NCBI GenBank assembly: GCA_036271855.1 | Contig: DATAZV010000457.1 | Span: 1 to 11,666 of the forward strand | Direction of reading: 5' to 3' | From: JAQGMJ01 sp036271855 | GTDB taxonomy: Bacteria > Pseudomonadota > Gammaproteobacteria > Burkholderiales > JAEUOS01 | Length of the DNA stretch: 11,666 nt | Shown here: piece after piece, positions 6,578 through 11,666 of the stretch | Numbering within the stretch: position 1 is the first letter of the stretch | Layout of the letters: each line of letters opens with the position of its first letter | Translations under genes and position numbers: made by a program | The notes under the pieces: generated by a model | What the model was told of the DNA's origin: nothing | Database searches by the model: none | What the model saw: only the letters and a program-made list of their open reading frames with translations

Positions 6578-7357
6578 CTATCTGGCGCGAAAATCGGGCT
6601 CGCGCTTGGCCAGAAAGGCCGCCACGCCTTCCTTGTAGTCGGCGGTGTCGAAACAGGCGAAACCCTCGGTCCAGTCGGCGGCGGAAAGCTGCGCTTCGTA
6701 TTGCAGCTTGCGGATGAACTTCTTGTGCCAGCGCGCCACCAGGGGCGCGCCGCTGGCGATGCGCTCGGCCGCCGCGATCGCCTCGGTCTCGACCAGTTCA
6801 TCAGGCACCACCCGGGTCACCAGTCCCTTGGCGAGCGCCTCGTCAGCTTTAAAGACGCGGCCTTCGAGCAGGATCTCCAGCGCCGTGGCCGGCCCGACCA
6901 CCGAGAGCAGGCCCATCAGTTCGCCATAAGCCATGGTCAGGCCGAGTTTTTTGATCGGGATGCCGAAGCGCGAAGACTCGCCGCAAATGCGCATGTCGCA
7001 CATCGCCGCCACTTCCAGGCCGCCGCCGACGCAGGCGCCATGGATCATCGCCAGGGTCGGGTGCGGGCATTCGCGCACCGCCTGCATGGTGTGATGGATC
7101 GCCTCGCCGTAACCGGCCGCCTGCTTGGCGTCGGCGCGCTCGGTGGCGAATTCGGCGATATCGGCGCCGGCGGCGAAGGCACGGGTGCCGGCGCCGCGCA
7201 GCACGATGCAGCGCAGGGCGTCGTCGGCCGAGAGTTCGCGCATCAGCACGCCCAGGCGCTCCCACATGCCGCGGTCCAGGGCGTTCATGCGCTCGGGCTT
7301 GTTGAAGGTGATGGTGGCGATCGCGCCTTCGCGCGAAAGCAGGACGGAGTCGGTCAT
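6578..7357 (-). CDS. Enoyl-CoA hydratase/isomerase family (crotonase fold) protein
   Basis: A 259-residue crotonase-superfamily protein, the usual length for the family. The first oxyanion-hole strand is RGAGTRAFAAGADIAEF (54-70) and the second is HGACVGGGLEVAAMCD (106-121). CoA-ester substrates are stabilised by the backbone NH groups of A63/G113-type positions. In classical hydratases two glutamates, E144 and E164 of the rat enzyme, add water. E115 here matches the first, but the second position, exactly 20 residues later, is I135 (FGIPIKKLG instead of FGQPE). Hydration by the standard two-Glu mechanism is thus doubtful, and an isomerase, hydrolase or other CoA-ester activity is possible. 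The ATG at 7355-7357 follows a weak CAGG. It lies downstream of a terminator and 70 bp upstream of the DUF4124 gene, so a separate or shared transcript are both possible. Confidence 0.88.
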   Translation of the reverse strand: MTDSVLLSREGAIATITFNKPERMNALDRGMWERLGVLMRELSADDALRCIVLRGAGTRAFAAGADIAEFATERADAKQAAGYGEAIHHTMQAVRECPHPTLAMIHGACVGGGLEVAAMCDMRICGESSRFGIPIKKLGLTMAYGELMGLLSVVGPATALEILLEGRVFKADEALAKGLVTRVVPDELVETEAIAAAERIASGAPLVARWHKKFIRKLQYEAQLSAADWTEGFACFDTADYKEGVAAFLAKREPDFRAR

Positions 7358-7393
7358 TGCGCTAGCCTGTTGAAGAGGTCAAGGCGAAAGAAT

Positions 7394-7423
7394 ACCCGAG
7401 CCGCATGGTGATGCGGCTCGGGT
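7394..7423 (-). terminator. Hairpin terminator after the aminotransferase gene
   Basis: A perfect 13-bp inverted repeat (arms 7394-7406 and 7411-7423, loop GGTG) lies about 50 bp beyond the aminotransferase stop. On the minus strand it is followed by ATTCTTTC, a moderate T-rich tract; on the plus strand no T tract follows. A second, weaker GC hairpin followed by TTTT (about 7435-7452) lies between the stop and this one. Together they should end the aminotransferase transcript before the crotonase gene. Confidence 0.8.
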
Positions 7424-7471
7424 TGAGGAATCGGAAAAGCGCGGTCGTGCGCGAAAAAGCGGGCGCGAAAA

Positions 7472-8680
7472 TCAGGCGGCCGCTTTAAGCGCCACCGGCG
7501 CCTTGGCACACTCGGCGAGATAATCGATGGCGGCTTGCGCGCCGCCCTTCTTATGCGGCACGCCGGCGACTTCCAGGCCCATTTCGACGCCCGAGAGCGT
7601 GCCCATCAGCATCAGGTCGTTGAAGTCGCCGAGGTGGCCGATGCGGAACACTTTCCCGCTGATCTTGCCCAGGCCCTGGCCCAGCGACATGTCGAATTTT
7701 TCCAGGATCACCTTGCGCAGTGCATCGGCGTTGTGGCCGTCGGGCATCATCACCGTGGTGAGCACGCCGGAATATTCGGAAGGCAGGCGGGCGAACACCT
7801 CCATGCCCCAGGCGCGAGTAGCGCGGCGCGCCGCTTCGGCATGGCGGTTGTGGCGCGCGAACACGTTTTCCAGGCCTTCTTCGTTCAGCATGTCGATGGC
7901 TTCATGCAGGCCGTAGAGCAGATTCGTATTCGGGGTGTAGGGGAAGTAGCCGTTCTTGTTGGCGGTGAGCATTTCTTCCCAGCCCCAGAAGGACTTCAGC
8001 GAGCGCGAGTTTTTCGAGGCGGCAATCGCCTTGTCCGACAGCGCGTTGAAAGAGATGCCGGGCGGCAGCATCAGGCCTTTTTGCGAGCCGCCGACGGTGA
8101 CGTCCACGCCCCATTCGTCGTGGCGATAGTCGATCGAGCCGAGCGAGGAGATGGTGTCGACCAGCAGCAGCGCGGGGTGGGCGGCGCGGTCGATCGCCTT
8201 GCGGATTTCGGGAATGCGGGCGACGCAGCCGGTGGAGGTTTCGTTGTGCACCACGCACACCGCCTTGATCAGGTGGCCGCGGTCTTCCTTCAGGCGCGCT
8301 TCGATGGCGGCGGGGTCGGCGGCACGGCGCCAGTCGCCTTCGATGAACTCGGGCTTCAGGCCCACTTTCACCGCCATGTTTTTCCACAGGGTGGCGAACT
8401 GGCCGCTTTCATACATCAGCACGGCGTCGCCCGGCGAGAGCACATTGACCAGCGCCGCTTCCCAGGCACCGGTGCCGGAAGCCGGGTAGATCACCACCGG
8501 CGACTTGGTCTGGAAAATGCCTTTCATGCCTTCCAGCACGTATTTGCCCAGCACGCCGAACTCAGGGCCGCGATGATCGATGGTCGGCCTATCGATCGCG
8601 CGCAGGATGCGGTCCGGCACATTGGAGGGACCGGGAATCTGCAAAAAGTGGCGGCCCGACTTGGCAAAACTGTATTGCAT
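7472..8680 (-). CDS. Class V aminotransferase, serine/alanine-glyoxylate aminotransferase type
   Basis: A 402-residue PLP-dependent fold-type I enzyme predicted to transfer an amino group from serine, alanine or a similar donor to glyoxylate. The start region HFLQIPGPSNVPDRIL (11-26) and PTIDHRGPEF (32-41) are characteristic of serine-glyoxylate/alanine-glyoxylate aminotransferases. PASGTGAWEA (66-75) binds the PLP phosphate, D175 in LLLVDTISSLG contacts the pyridine nitrogen, and K201 in GGSQKGLMLPPG is the Schiff-base lysine. I chose ATG 8678-8680 because AAGGAG lies 6 bases upstream; an in-frame ATG at 8731 would add 17 unsupported residues. It is transcribed divergently from the GntR-type regulator, with an operator over its promoter. 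The opposite strand encodes a 2-hydroxyacid-oxidising flavoprotein, so the pair may make and then aminate a 2-oxoacid such as glyoxylate. The exact donor and acceptor are not determined. Confidence 0.9.
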   Translation of the reverse strand: MQYSFAKSGRHFLQIPGPSNVPDRILRAIDRPTIDHRGPEFGVLGKYVLEGMKGIFQTKSPVVIYPASGTGAWEAALVNVLSPGDAVLMYESGQFATLWKNMAVKVGLKPEFIEGDWRRAADPAAIEARLKEDRGHLIKAVCVVHNETSTGCVARIPEIRKAIDRAAHPALLLVDTISSLGSIDYRHDEWGVDVTVGGSQKGLMLPPGISFNALSDKAIAASKNSRSLKSFWGWEEMLTANKNGYFPYTPNTNLLYGLHEAIDMLNEEGLENVFARHNRHAEAARRATRAWGMEVFARLPSEYSGVLTTVMMPDGHNADALRKVILEKFDMSLGQGLGKISGKVFRIGHLGDFNDLMLMGTLSGVEMGLEVAGVPHKKGGAQAAIDYLAECAKAPVALKAAA

Positions 8681-8686
8681 GGAAGG

Positions 8687-8692
8687 CTCCTT
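8687..8692 (-). promoter_or_regulatory. Shine-Dalgarno site of the aminotransferase gene
   Basis: The minus strand reads AAGGAG 6 bases before ATG 8678-8680. It is the strongest ribosome site in the window and fixes this start against the upstream in-frame ATG. Confidence 0.85.
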
Positions 8693-8710
8693 AAGCGCGC
8701 GAGACAGCAG

Positions 8711-8733
8711 GCATGTCCGGAAACGGAGCATGC
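8711..8733 (-). promoter_or_regulatory. Hairpin in the aminotransferase 5' leader
   Basis: On the minus strand, GCATG-c-TCCG pairs with CGGA-CATGC around a TTTC loop: a 9-bp stem with one bulged C. It lies about 30 bases upstream of the start codon, inside a predicted leader of roughly 85 bases. It could influence mRNA stability or translation, but no anti-structure or ligand-binding fold is evident. Confidence 0.4.
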
Positions 8734-8761
8734 GCCGATGGCGGAATCAAATCAATCTGAA

Positions 8762-8775
8762 TTTTGTATACATTT
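8762..8775. promoter_or_regulatory. Operator copy 1, palindromic core TGTATACA
   Basis: The 14-bp element TTTTGTATACATTT occurs here and identically at 8849-8862. Its core TGTATACA (8765-8772) is a perfect palindrome of the kind bound by GntR/FCD regulators, many of which use GTATAC-type sites. It overlaps the -10 and start point of the aminotransferase promoter. Recognition by the adjacent GntR protein is inferred. Confidence 0.7.
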
Positions 8776-8800
8776 TATGAATTCGCTGTGTCGCTGTCAA
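8772..8800 (-). promoter_or_regulatory. Sigma70-like promoter for the aminotransferase gene
   Basis: The minus strand carries a consensus TTGACA (8795-8800), a 17-bp spacer and TAAAAT (8772-8777, 5 of 6 matches). The predicted transcription start near 8765 falls within the TGTATACA operator core at 8765-8772, so a bound repressor would block initiation. Confidence 0.75.
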
Positions 8801-8832
8801 GCCTCCATTTTCCTCTTGCGGCGCAGCAAAGC

Positions 8833-8861
8833 TTGACCTTCATCAGTTTTTTGTATACATT
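8833..8861 (+). promoter_or_regulatory. Sigma70-like promoter for the GntR regulator operon
   Basis: TTGACC (8833-8838) is followed after 17 bp by TACATT (8856-8861, 4 of 6 consensus). The predicted start near 8868 lies after the ATG at 8863 and about 16 bases before the ATG at 8884. This favours 8884 as the regulator's translation start, unless another promoter upstream is used. Confidence 0.55.
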
Positions 8862-8862
8862 T
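8849..8862. promoter_or_regulatory. Operator copy 2, palindromic core TGTATACA
   Basis: An exact second copy of the 14-bp element, with core at 8852-8859, 87 bp from copy 1. It overlaps the -10 hexamer of the regulator's own promoter, so it is the expected autorepression site. The surrounding region is AT-rich compared with the rest of the window. Confidence 0.7.
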
Positions 8863-8883
8863 ATGCCAACTGCTTCACCGCCC

Positions 8884-9555
8884 ATGAACGCCCCCATTCC
8901 CATCGCCACCCTTGCGCATGTAGCCACCGCCCGGTTGCGCGACATGATCATCGAAGGCCGCATCGCGCCGGGGGCGCGCCTGAACGAGCGCGTGCTGACC
9001 GAGAAGTTGCAGGTGTCGCGCACGCCCTTGCGCGAAGCCTTCAAGATACTCGCTGGCGAGGGCCTGGTGGAGTTGCTGCCGCAGCGCGGCGCGGTGGTGG
9101 CGATAGTCGATGCCGCCACGGTGTCGGCCACCTATGAATTGATGGCCGACCTCGAAGGCCTGGCCGGCGAACTGGCGGCGGAACGCATCCAGCCGGAGGA
9201 ACTGGCGGAGATCCGTGCACTGCAATTCGACATGCTGGCCAGCCACGCGCGGCGCGACCTGCCGGGCTACTTTCGCGCCAACATGCAGATCCACAACAAG
9301 ATCAACGCGGCGGCGCGCAACCCGGTGCTGACCGAAACTTATCTGCGCCTGAACCAGCGCATCTACAGCACGCGCTACCGCTCCAATCTTTCCAACGAGC
9401 GCTGGGACCAGGCGATCGCCGAGCACACCGAGATCCTGCGCCTGCTGGAAGCGCGCGACGGCCCTGCCCTGCGCACCCTGCTGACCCAGCATCTTTTGAA
9501 CAAGCGCGCTACCATTCTTGCCTCGCTCGAAGCCGGCCAAGCCGCGGCGGCATAG
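8884..9555 (+). CDS. GntR-family transcriptional regulator, FCD (FadR-like) subfamily
   Basis: A 223-residue DNA-binding regulator. The N-terminal winged helix-turn-helix (about 10-75) contains LRDMIIEGRIAPGARLNE and the recognition-helix stretch VSRTPLREAFKILAGEGL, both highly typical of GntR proteins. The C-terminal FCD effector domain (about 80-215) has the expected metal-ligand pattern N133xxxH137, H181 and H203, which in this subfamily often helps bind a carboxylic-acid effector. Start choice is open: ATG 8884 fits the predicted promoter, while ATG 8863 (7 residues longer) lies directly behind operator 2; neither has a Shine-Dalgarno. It probably represses its own operon and the divergent aminotransferase through the paired TGTATACA sites, with an organic acid as inducer. 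It is followed after 27 bp by the DsbA-like gene. Confidence 0.9.
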   Translation: MNAPIPIATLAHVATARLRDMIIEGRIAPGARLNERVLTEKLQVSRTPLREAFKILAGEGLVELLPQRGAVVAIVDAATVSATYELMADLEGLAGELAAERIQPEELAEIRALQFDMLASHARRDLPGYFRANMQIHNKINAAARNPVLTETYLRLNQRIYSTRYRSNLSNERWDQAIAEHTEILRLLEARDGPALRTLLTQHLLNKRATILASLEAGQAAAA

Positions 9556-9582
9556 CGGCAACATCTCTTCAAGGAATCCATC

Positions 9583-10236
9583 ATGACCGAAGCCCTGACC
9601 ATCGACGTCGTCTCCGACGTGGTCTGCCCCTGGTGTTTCATCGGCAAGCGCCGTCTCGAGGCCGCGCTCAAGTTGTACGCCGAGAAGCATCCCGACGCGC
9701 CGGCGCCCAAGGTGACCTGGCACCCGTTCCAGCTCAACCCCGGGCTGCCGCCCGAAGGCATGTCGCGCAAGGATTACGTGCAACAGAAGTTCGGTCCCGG
9801 CGGCGCGCAAAAGTACGAGCGTGTGAAGGCGGTCGGCCAGTCGGTCGGCCTGGAAATGCAGTTCGACAAGATCGTGCGCCAGCCCAATACGCTGGCGGCG
9901 CACAGCCTGATCGCCATGGCCGAGCCGGGCCCGGCGCAGGACAAGGTGAAAGAGACGCTGCTCAACGCCTACTTCATCGATACGCTGGACCTGACCGATG
10001 AAAAGGTGCTGCTCGACCTCGCCGAAAAAGCCGGGCTGGACCGCACCGCCGCCGAGCAGAACCTGCACAGCGAAGAAGCGCGCAAGTTCGTCAGCCATGC
10101 CGACGAGGAAGCGCGGCGCATGGGCGTCGAAGGCGTGCCCTTTTTCATTTTCAACAAACGCGTCGGCCTTTCCGGCGCGCATGAGCCCGAGACTTTGCTC
10201 GAGGCCATAGAGCAAGCCGAAACCGCGCAGACATGA
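9583..10236 (+). CDS. DsbA-family (FrnE-like) thiol oxidoreductase
   Basis: A 217-residue cytoplasmic member of the DsbA/2-hydroxychromene-2-carboxylate isomerase superfamily, close to FrnE. There is no signal peptide: the thioredoxin-fold strand LTIDVVSDVVCPWCFIGK starts at residue 5 and carries the redox motif C15-P-W-C18. The helical insert spans about 60-170, with YVQQKFGPGG and AHSLIAMAE typical of FrnE proteins. The cis-proline is P186 in GVEGVPFFIFN, followed by the SGA loop. ATG 9583 has AAGGAA 6 bases upstream. It sits between the regulator and the FAD oxidase, its TGA overlapping the oxidase ATG (ATGA), so it is co-translated with the oxidase. It could keep thiols of that enzyme's probable Fe-S part reduced or correctly paired, but this is inference from position; FrnE-like proteins are also found in unrelated operons. 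Confidence 0.9.
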   Translation: MTEALTIDVVSDVVCPWCFIGKRRLEAALKLYAEKHPDAPAPKVTWHPFQLNPGLPPEGMSRKDYVQQKFGPGGAQKYERVKAVGQSVGLEMQFDKIVRQPNTLAAHSLIAMAEPGPAQDKVKETLLNAYFIDTLDLTDEKVLLDLAEKAGLDRTAAEQNLHSEEARKFVSHADEEARRMGVEGVPFFIFNKRVGLSGAHEPETLLEAIEQAETAQT

Positions 10237-11666
10237 ACGCGCCGGTCGCCGCCGGCGCGCTGCGCCCGGTGCAAAGCGGGCCGCTGCTGGCACGCAGCCG
10301 CCTGGCCGACCTGCTGCGCCGGCACACGCAGGGCGAGGCGCTGTTCGACGCCGCCACGCGCGGACGCTATTCGACTGACGCTTCGTTCTACCAGGTCGAG
10401 CCGGTCGGTGTGTTCGTGCCGAAAAGCGAAGACGACGTGCGCCTGGCCTTTGCCATTGCGCGCGACCTGAAGGTCCCTATCCTGGCGCGCGGCGCCGGCA
10501 CCAGCCAGTGCGGCCAGACCGTCGGCGAATGCCTGGTGATCGACAACACGCGCTACCTGAACCAGGTGATTTCCTTCGACAAGGAAGCAGCCACTGTCAC
10601 GGTGCAGCCGGGCATCGTGCTGGATCATCTCAACGCCTGGCTGAAACCGCATGGCCTGTGGTTCCCGGTGGATGTTTCGACCAGCGCGCAGGCCACCATC
10701 GGCGGCATGGCGGGCAATAATTCCTGCGGCAGCCGCTCCATCGCCTACGGCAACATGGTGCACAACGTGCTGGGCATCGATGCGCTGCTGGCCGACGGCA
10801 CCGAGATCAGCTTCGGCTCCTTCGACGAGCCGCTCACCGGCAACCGCGAGCGGCAGATCGTCACCACCTTGTTTGCGCTGGCCTCGCGCGAGAACGACGA
10901 GATCGAACGCGTCTGGCCGCATGTGATGCGCCGCGTCGCCGGCTATAACCTGGACATCTTCAACTGCCAGAACGAGCGGCCGTACACCGAAGACGGCAGC
11001 GTCAACCTGTCGCACATCCTGGTGGGCAGCGAAGGCAGCCTGGCCTACTCGCGCCGCCTGACCTTGAAGCTGTCGCCGTTGCCCAAGCACAAGACGCTGG
11101 GCGTGGTGAACTTCACCAGCTTTCACAAGGCGATGGACTCGGCGCAGCACATTGTCAAGCTCAAGCCCATCGCCGTCGAACTGGTCGACCGCACCATGAT
11201 CGACCTGGCGCGCTCCAATCCCGCGTTCCGTCCCGTCGTCGATGCCGCATTGATCGGCGAGCCGGCAGCGATCCTGCTGGTCGAATTCGCCGGTGAAGAC
11301 AAGGACACGCAATTGCGCCACCTGAAAGACCTGGTGGCGCTGATGGGCGACCTCGGCATGCCCGGCAGCGTGGTCGAGATGACCGACGCCAATGCACAAA
11401 AGGAACTCTGGGAAGTACGCAAGGCGGGACTCAACATCATGATGAGCATGAAGGGCGACGGCAAGCCGGTCTCATTCATCGAGGACTGCGCGGTACCCCT
11501 TGAGCATCTGGCCGAGTACACCGATAGCCTGACCGAAGTGTTCGCCAGGCACGGCACCCGCGGCACCTGGTATGCGCATGCCTCGGTCGGCACCCTGCAC
11601 GTGCGCCCGGTGCTGGACATGCGCCGCGACGGCGCGGTGAAAATGCGCGCGATTGCGGAGGAAGCC
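10233..11666 (+). CDS. FAD-linked 2-hydroxyacid oxidase/dehydrogenase (GlcD/YdiJ-like), 3' end outside window
   Basis: The first 478 residues of an open reading frame with no stop before the right edge. An N-terminal FAD-binding PCMH/VAO domain (about 50-240) shows ARGAGTSQCGQTVG (85-98), VQPGIVLDHLN (124-134), and the ATIGGMAGNNSCGSRS run (154-169) that contacts FAD. The FAD-oxidase C-terminal domain follows, with ILVGSEGSLA, and H449-A-S-V-G-T-L-H-V-R-P near the edge, which carries the histidine/arginine pair typical of 2-hydroxyacid-oxidising members. The relatives I recognise by these motifs are the large YdiJ-type proteins that continue into an Fe-S (CCG) domain of the GlpC type, so the full protein may be about twice this length. 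Likely reaction: oxidation of a D-2-hydroxyacid (lactate, glycolate or 2-hydroxyglutarate are candidates) to the 2-oxoacid. The ATG at 10233 overlaps the DsbA-like stop. Confidence 0.88.
   Translation, partial: MNAPVAAGALRPVQSGPLLARSRLADLLRRHTQGEALFDAATRGRYSTDASFYQVEPVGVFVPKSEDDVRLAFAIARDLKVPILARGAGTSQCGQTVGECLVIDNTRYLNQVISFDKEAATVTVQPGIVLDHLNAWLKPHGLWFPVDVSTSAQATIGGMAGNNSCGSRSIAYGNMVHNVLGIDALLADGTEISFGSFDEPLTGNRERQIVTTLFALASRENDEIERVWPHVMRRVAGYNLDIFNCQNERPYTEDGSVNLSHILVGSEGSLAYSRRLTLKLSPLPKHKTLGVVNFTSFHKAMDSAQHIVKLKPIAVELVDRTMIDLARSNPAFRPVVDAALIGEPAAILLVEFAGEDKDTQLRHLKDLVALMGDLGMPGSVVEMTDANAQKELWEVRKAGLNIMMSMKGDGKPVSFIEDCAVPLEHLAEYTDSLTEVFARHGTRGTWYAHASVGTLHVRPVLDMRRDGAVKMRAIAEEA

Noticed and set aside
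6557..6579. Small inverted repeat (GCCGGGT ... ACCGGC) after the crotonase stop
   Set aside because: The stem is bulged, about 6 bp, and lacks a T-rich tail, too weak to call a terminator.
8681..8731. A 17-residue N-terminal extension of the aminotransferase
   Set aside because: The family sequence begins at the downstream ATG, which has AAGGAG at ideal distance; the upstream ATG lies within the leader hairpin.
7535..8836. A 433-codon plus-strand open frame opposite the aminotransferase
   Set aside because: It has the composition of a codon-bias shadow, and it would run through the divergent promoter region.
8764..8862. A longer GntR protein starting at 8764
   Set aside because: The extra 40 residues are translated from the AT-rich promoter and operator region and match nothing in the family.
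9969..11399. A 476-codon minus-strand open frame opposite the DsbA-like and FAD-oxidase genes
   Set aside because: Low-complexity His/Gln/Arg composition and no motifs. The plus strand encodes clear conserved proteins over the same bases.

Overview
The window comes from a high-GC proteobacterial chromosome, most likely a betaproteobacterium of the Burkholderiales/Rhodocyclales type. The evidence is dense GC-rich coding on both strands, the C-terminus of a Bug-type (tripartite tricarboxylate transporter) solute-binding protein at the left edge, and the types of genes present. No rRNA, tRNA, CRISPR, insertion sequence, phage or plasmid feature was seen. There is no gene-free stretch longer than about 205 bases.

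Region 1 (1-2560, + strand) is the end of a tightly packed sugar-acid operon: Bug binding protein (partial), KDPG/KDPGal aldolase, a PfkB-type 2-keto-3-deoxygluconate kinase and a DgoK-type 2-keto-3-deoxygalactonate kinase. Stop and start codons overlap at two of the three junctions. The set takes a 2-keto-3-deoxy sugar acid to its 6-phosphate and cleaves it to pyruvate and glyceraldehyde 3-phosphate. Two kinases of unrelated folds for epimeric substrates share one aldolase.

Region 2 (2567-7357, - strand) reads, in transcription order, crotonase-fold enoyl-CoA hydratase/isomerase, secreted DUF4124 protein, GspE/PulE-type ATPase, and a four-domain rhodanese-like protein. The last three are spaced 14-18 bp apart and look like one operon. 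No other secretion or pilus gene is in view. The region converges on dgoK with only 6 bp between stop codons.

Region 3 (7394-11666) is a divergent regulatory unit. A class V (serine/alanine-glyoxylate type) aminotransferase is read leftwards and ends in a hairpin terminator. A GntR/FCD repressor, a DsbA/FrnE-like thiol oxidoreductase and a large FAD-linked 2-hydroxyacid oxidase/dehydrogenase (cut by the right edge) are read rightwards. The 200-bp control region holds two copies of a 14-bp element with a TGTATACA palindromic core. Each copy sits on the -10 region of one of two oppositely facing sigma70-like promoters, which predicts that the GntR protein represses both itself and the aminotransferase. 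A flavoprotein that makes a 2-oxoacid (glyoxylate being one possibility) opposite a glyoxylate-type aminotransferase suggests a shared pathway.

I did not find a clearly novel system. The best leads are the twin-operator divergent promoter, the two-kinase sugar-acid operon with a non-canonical aldolase, the rhodanese array with only one catalytic cysteine in four domains, the crotonase missing one catalytic Glu, and the orphan GspE-like ATPase operon.
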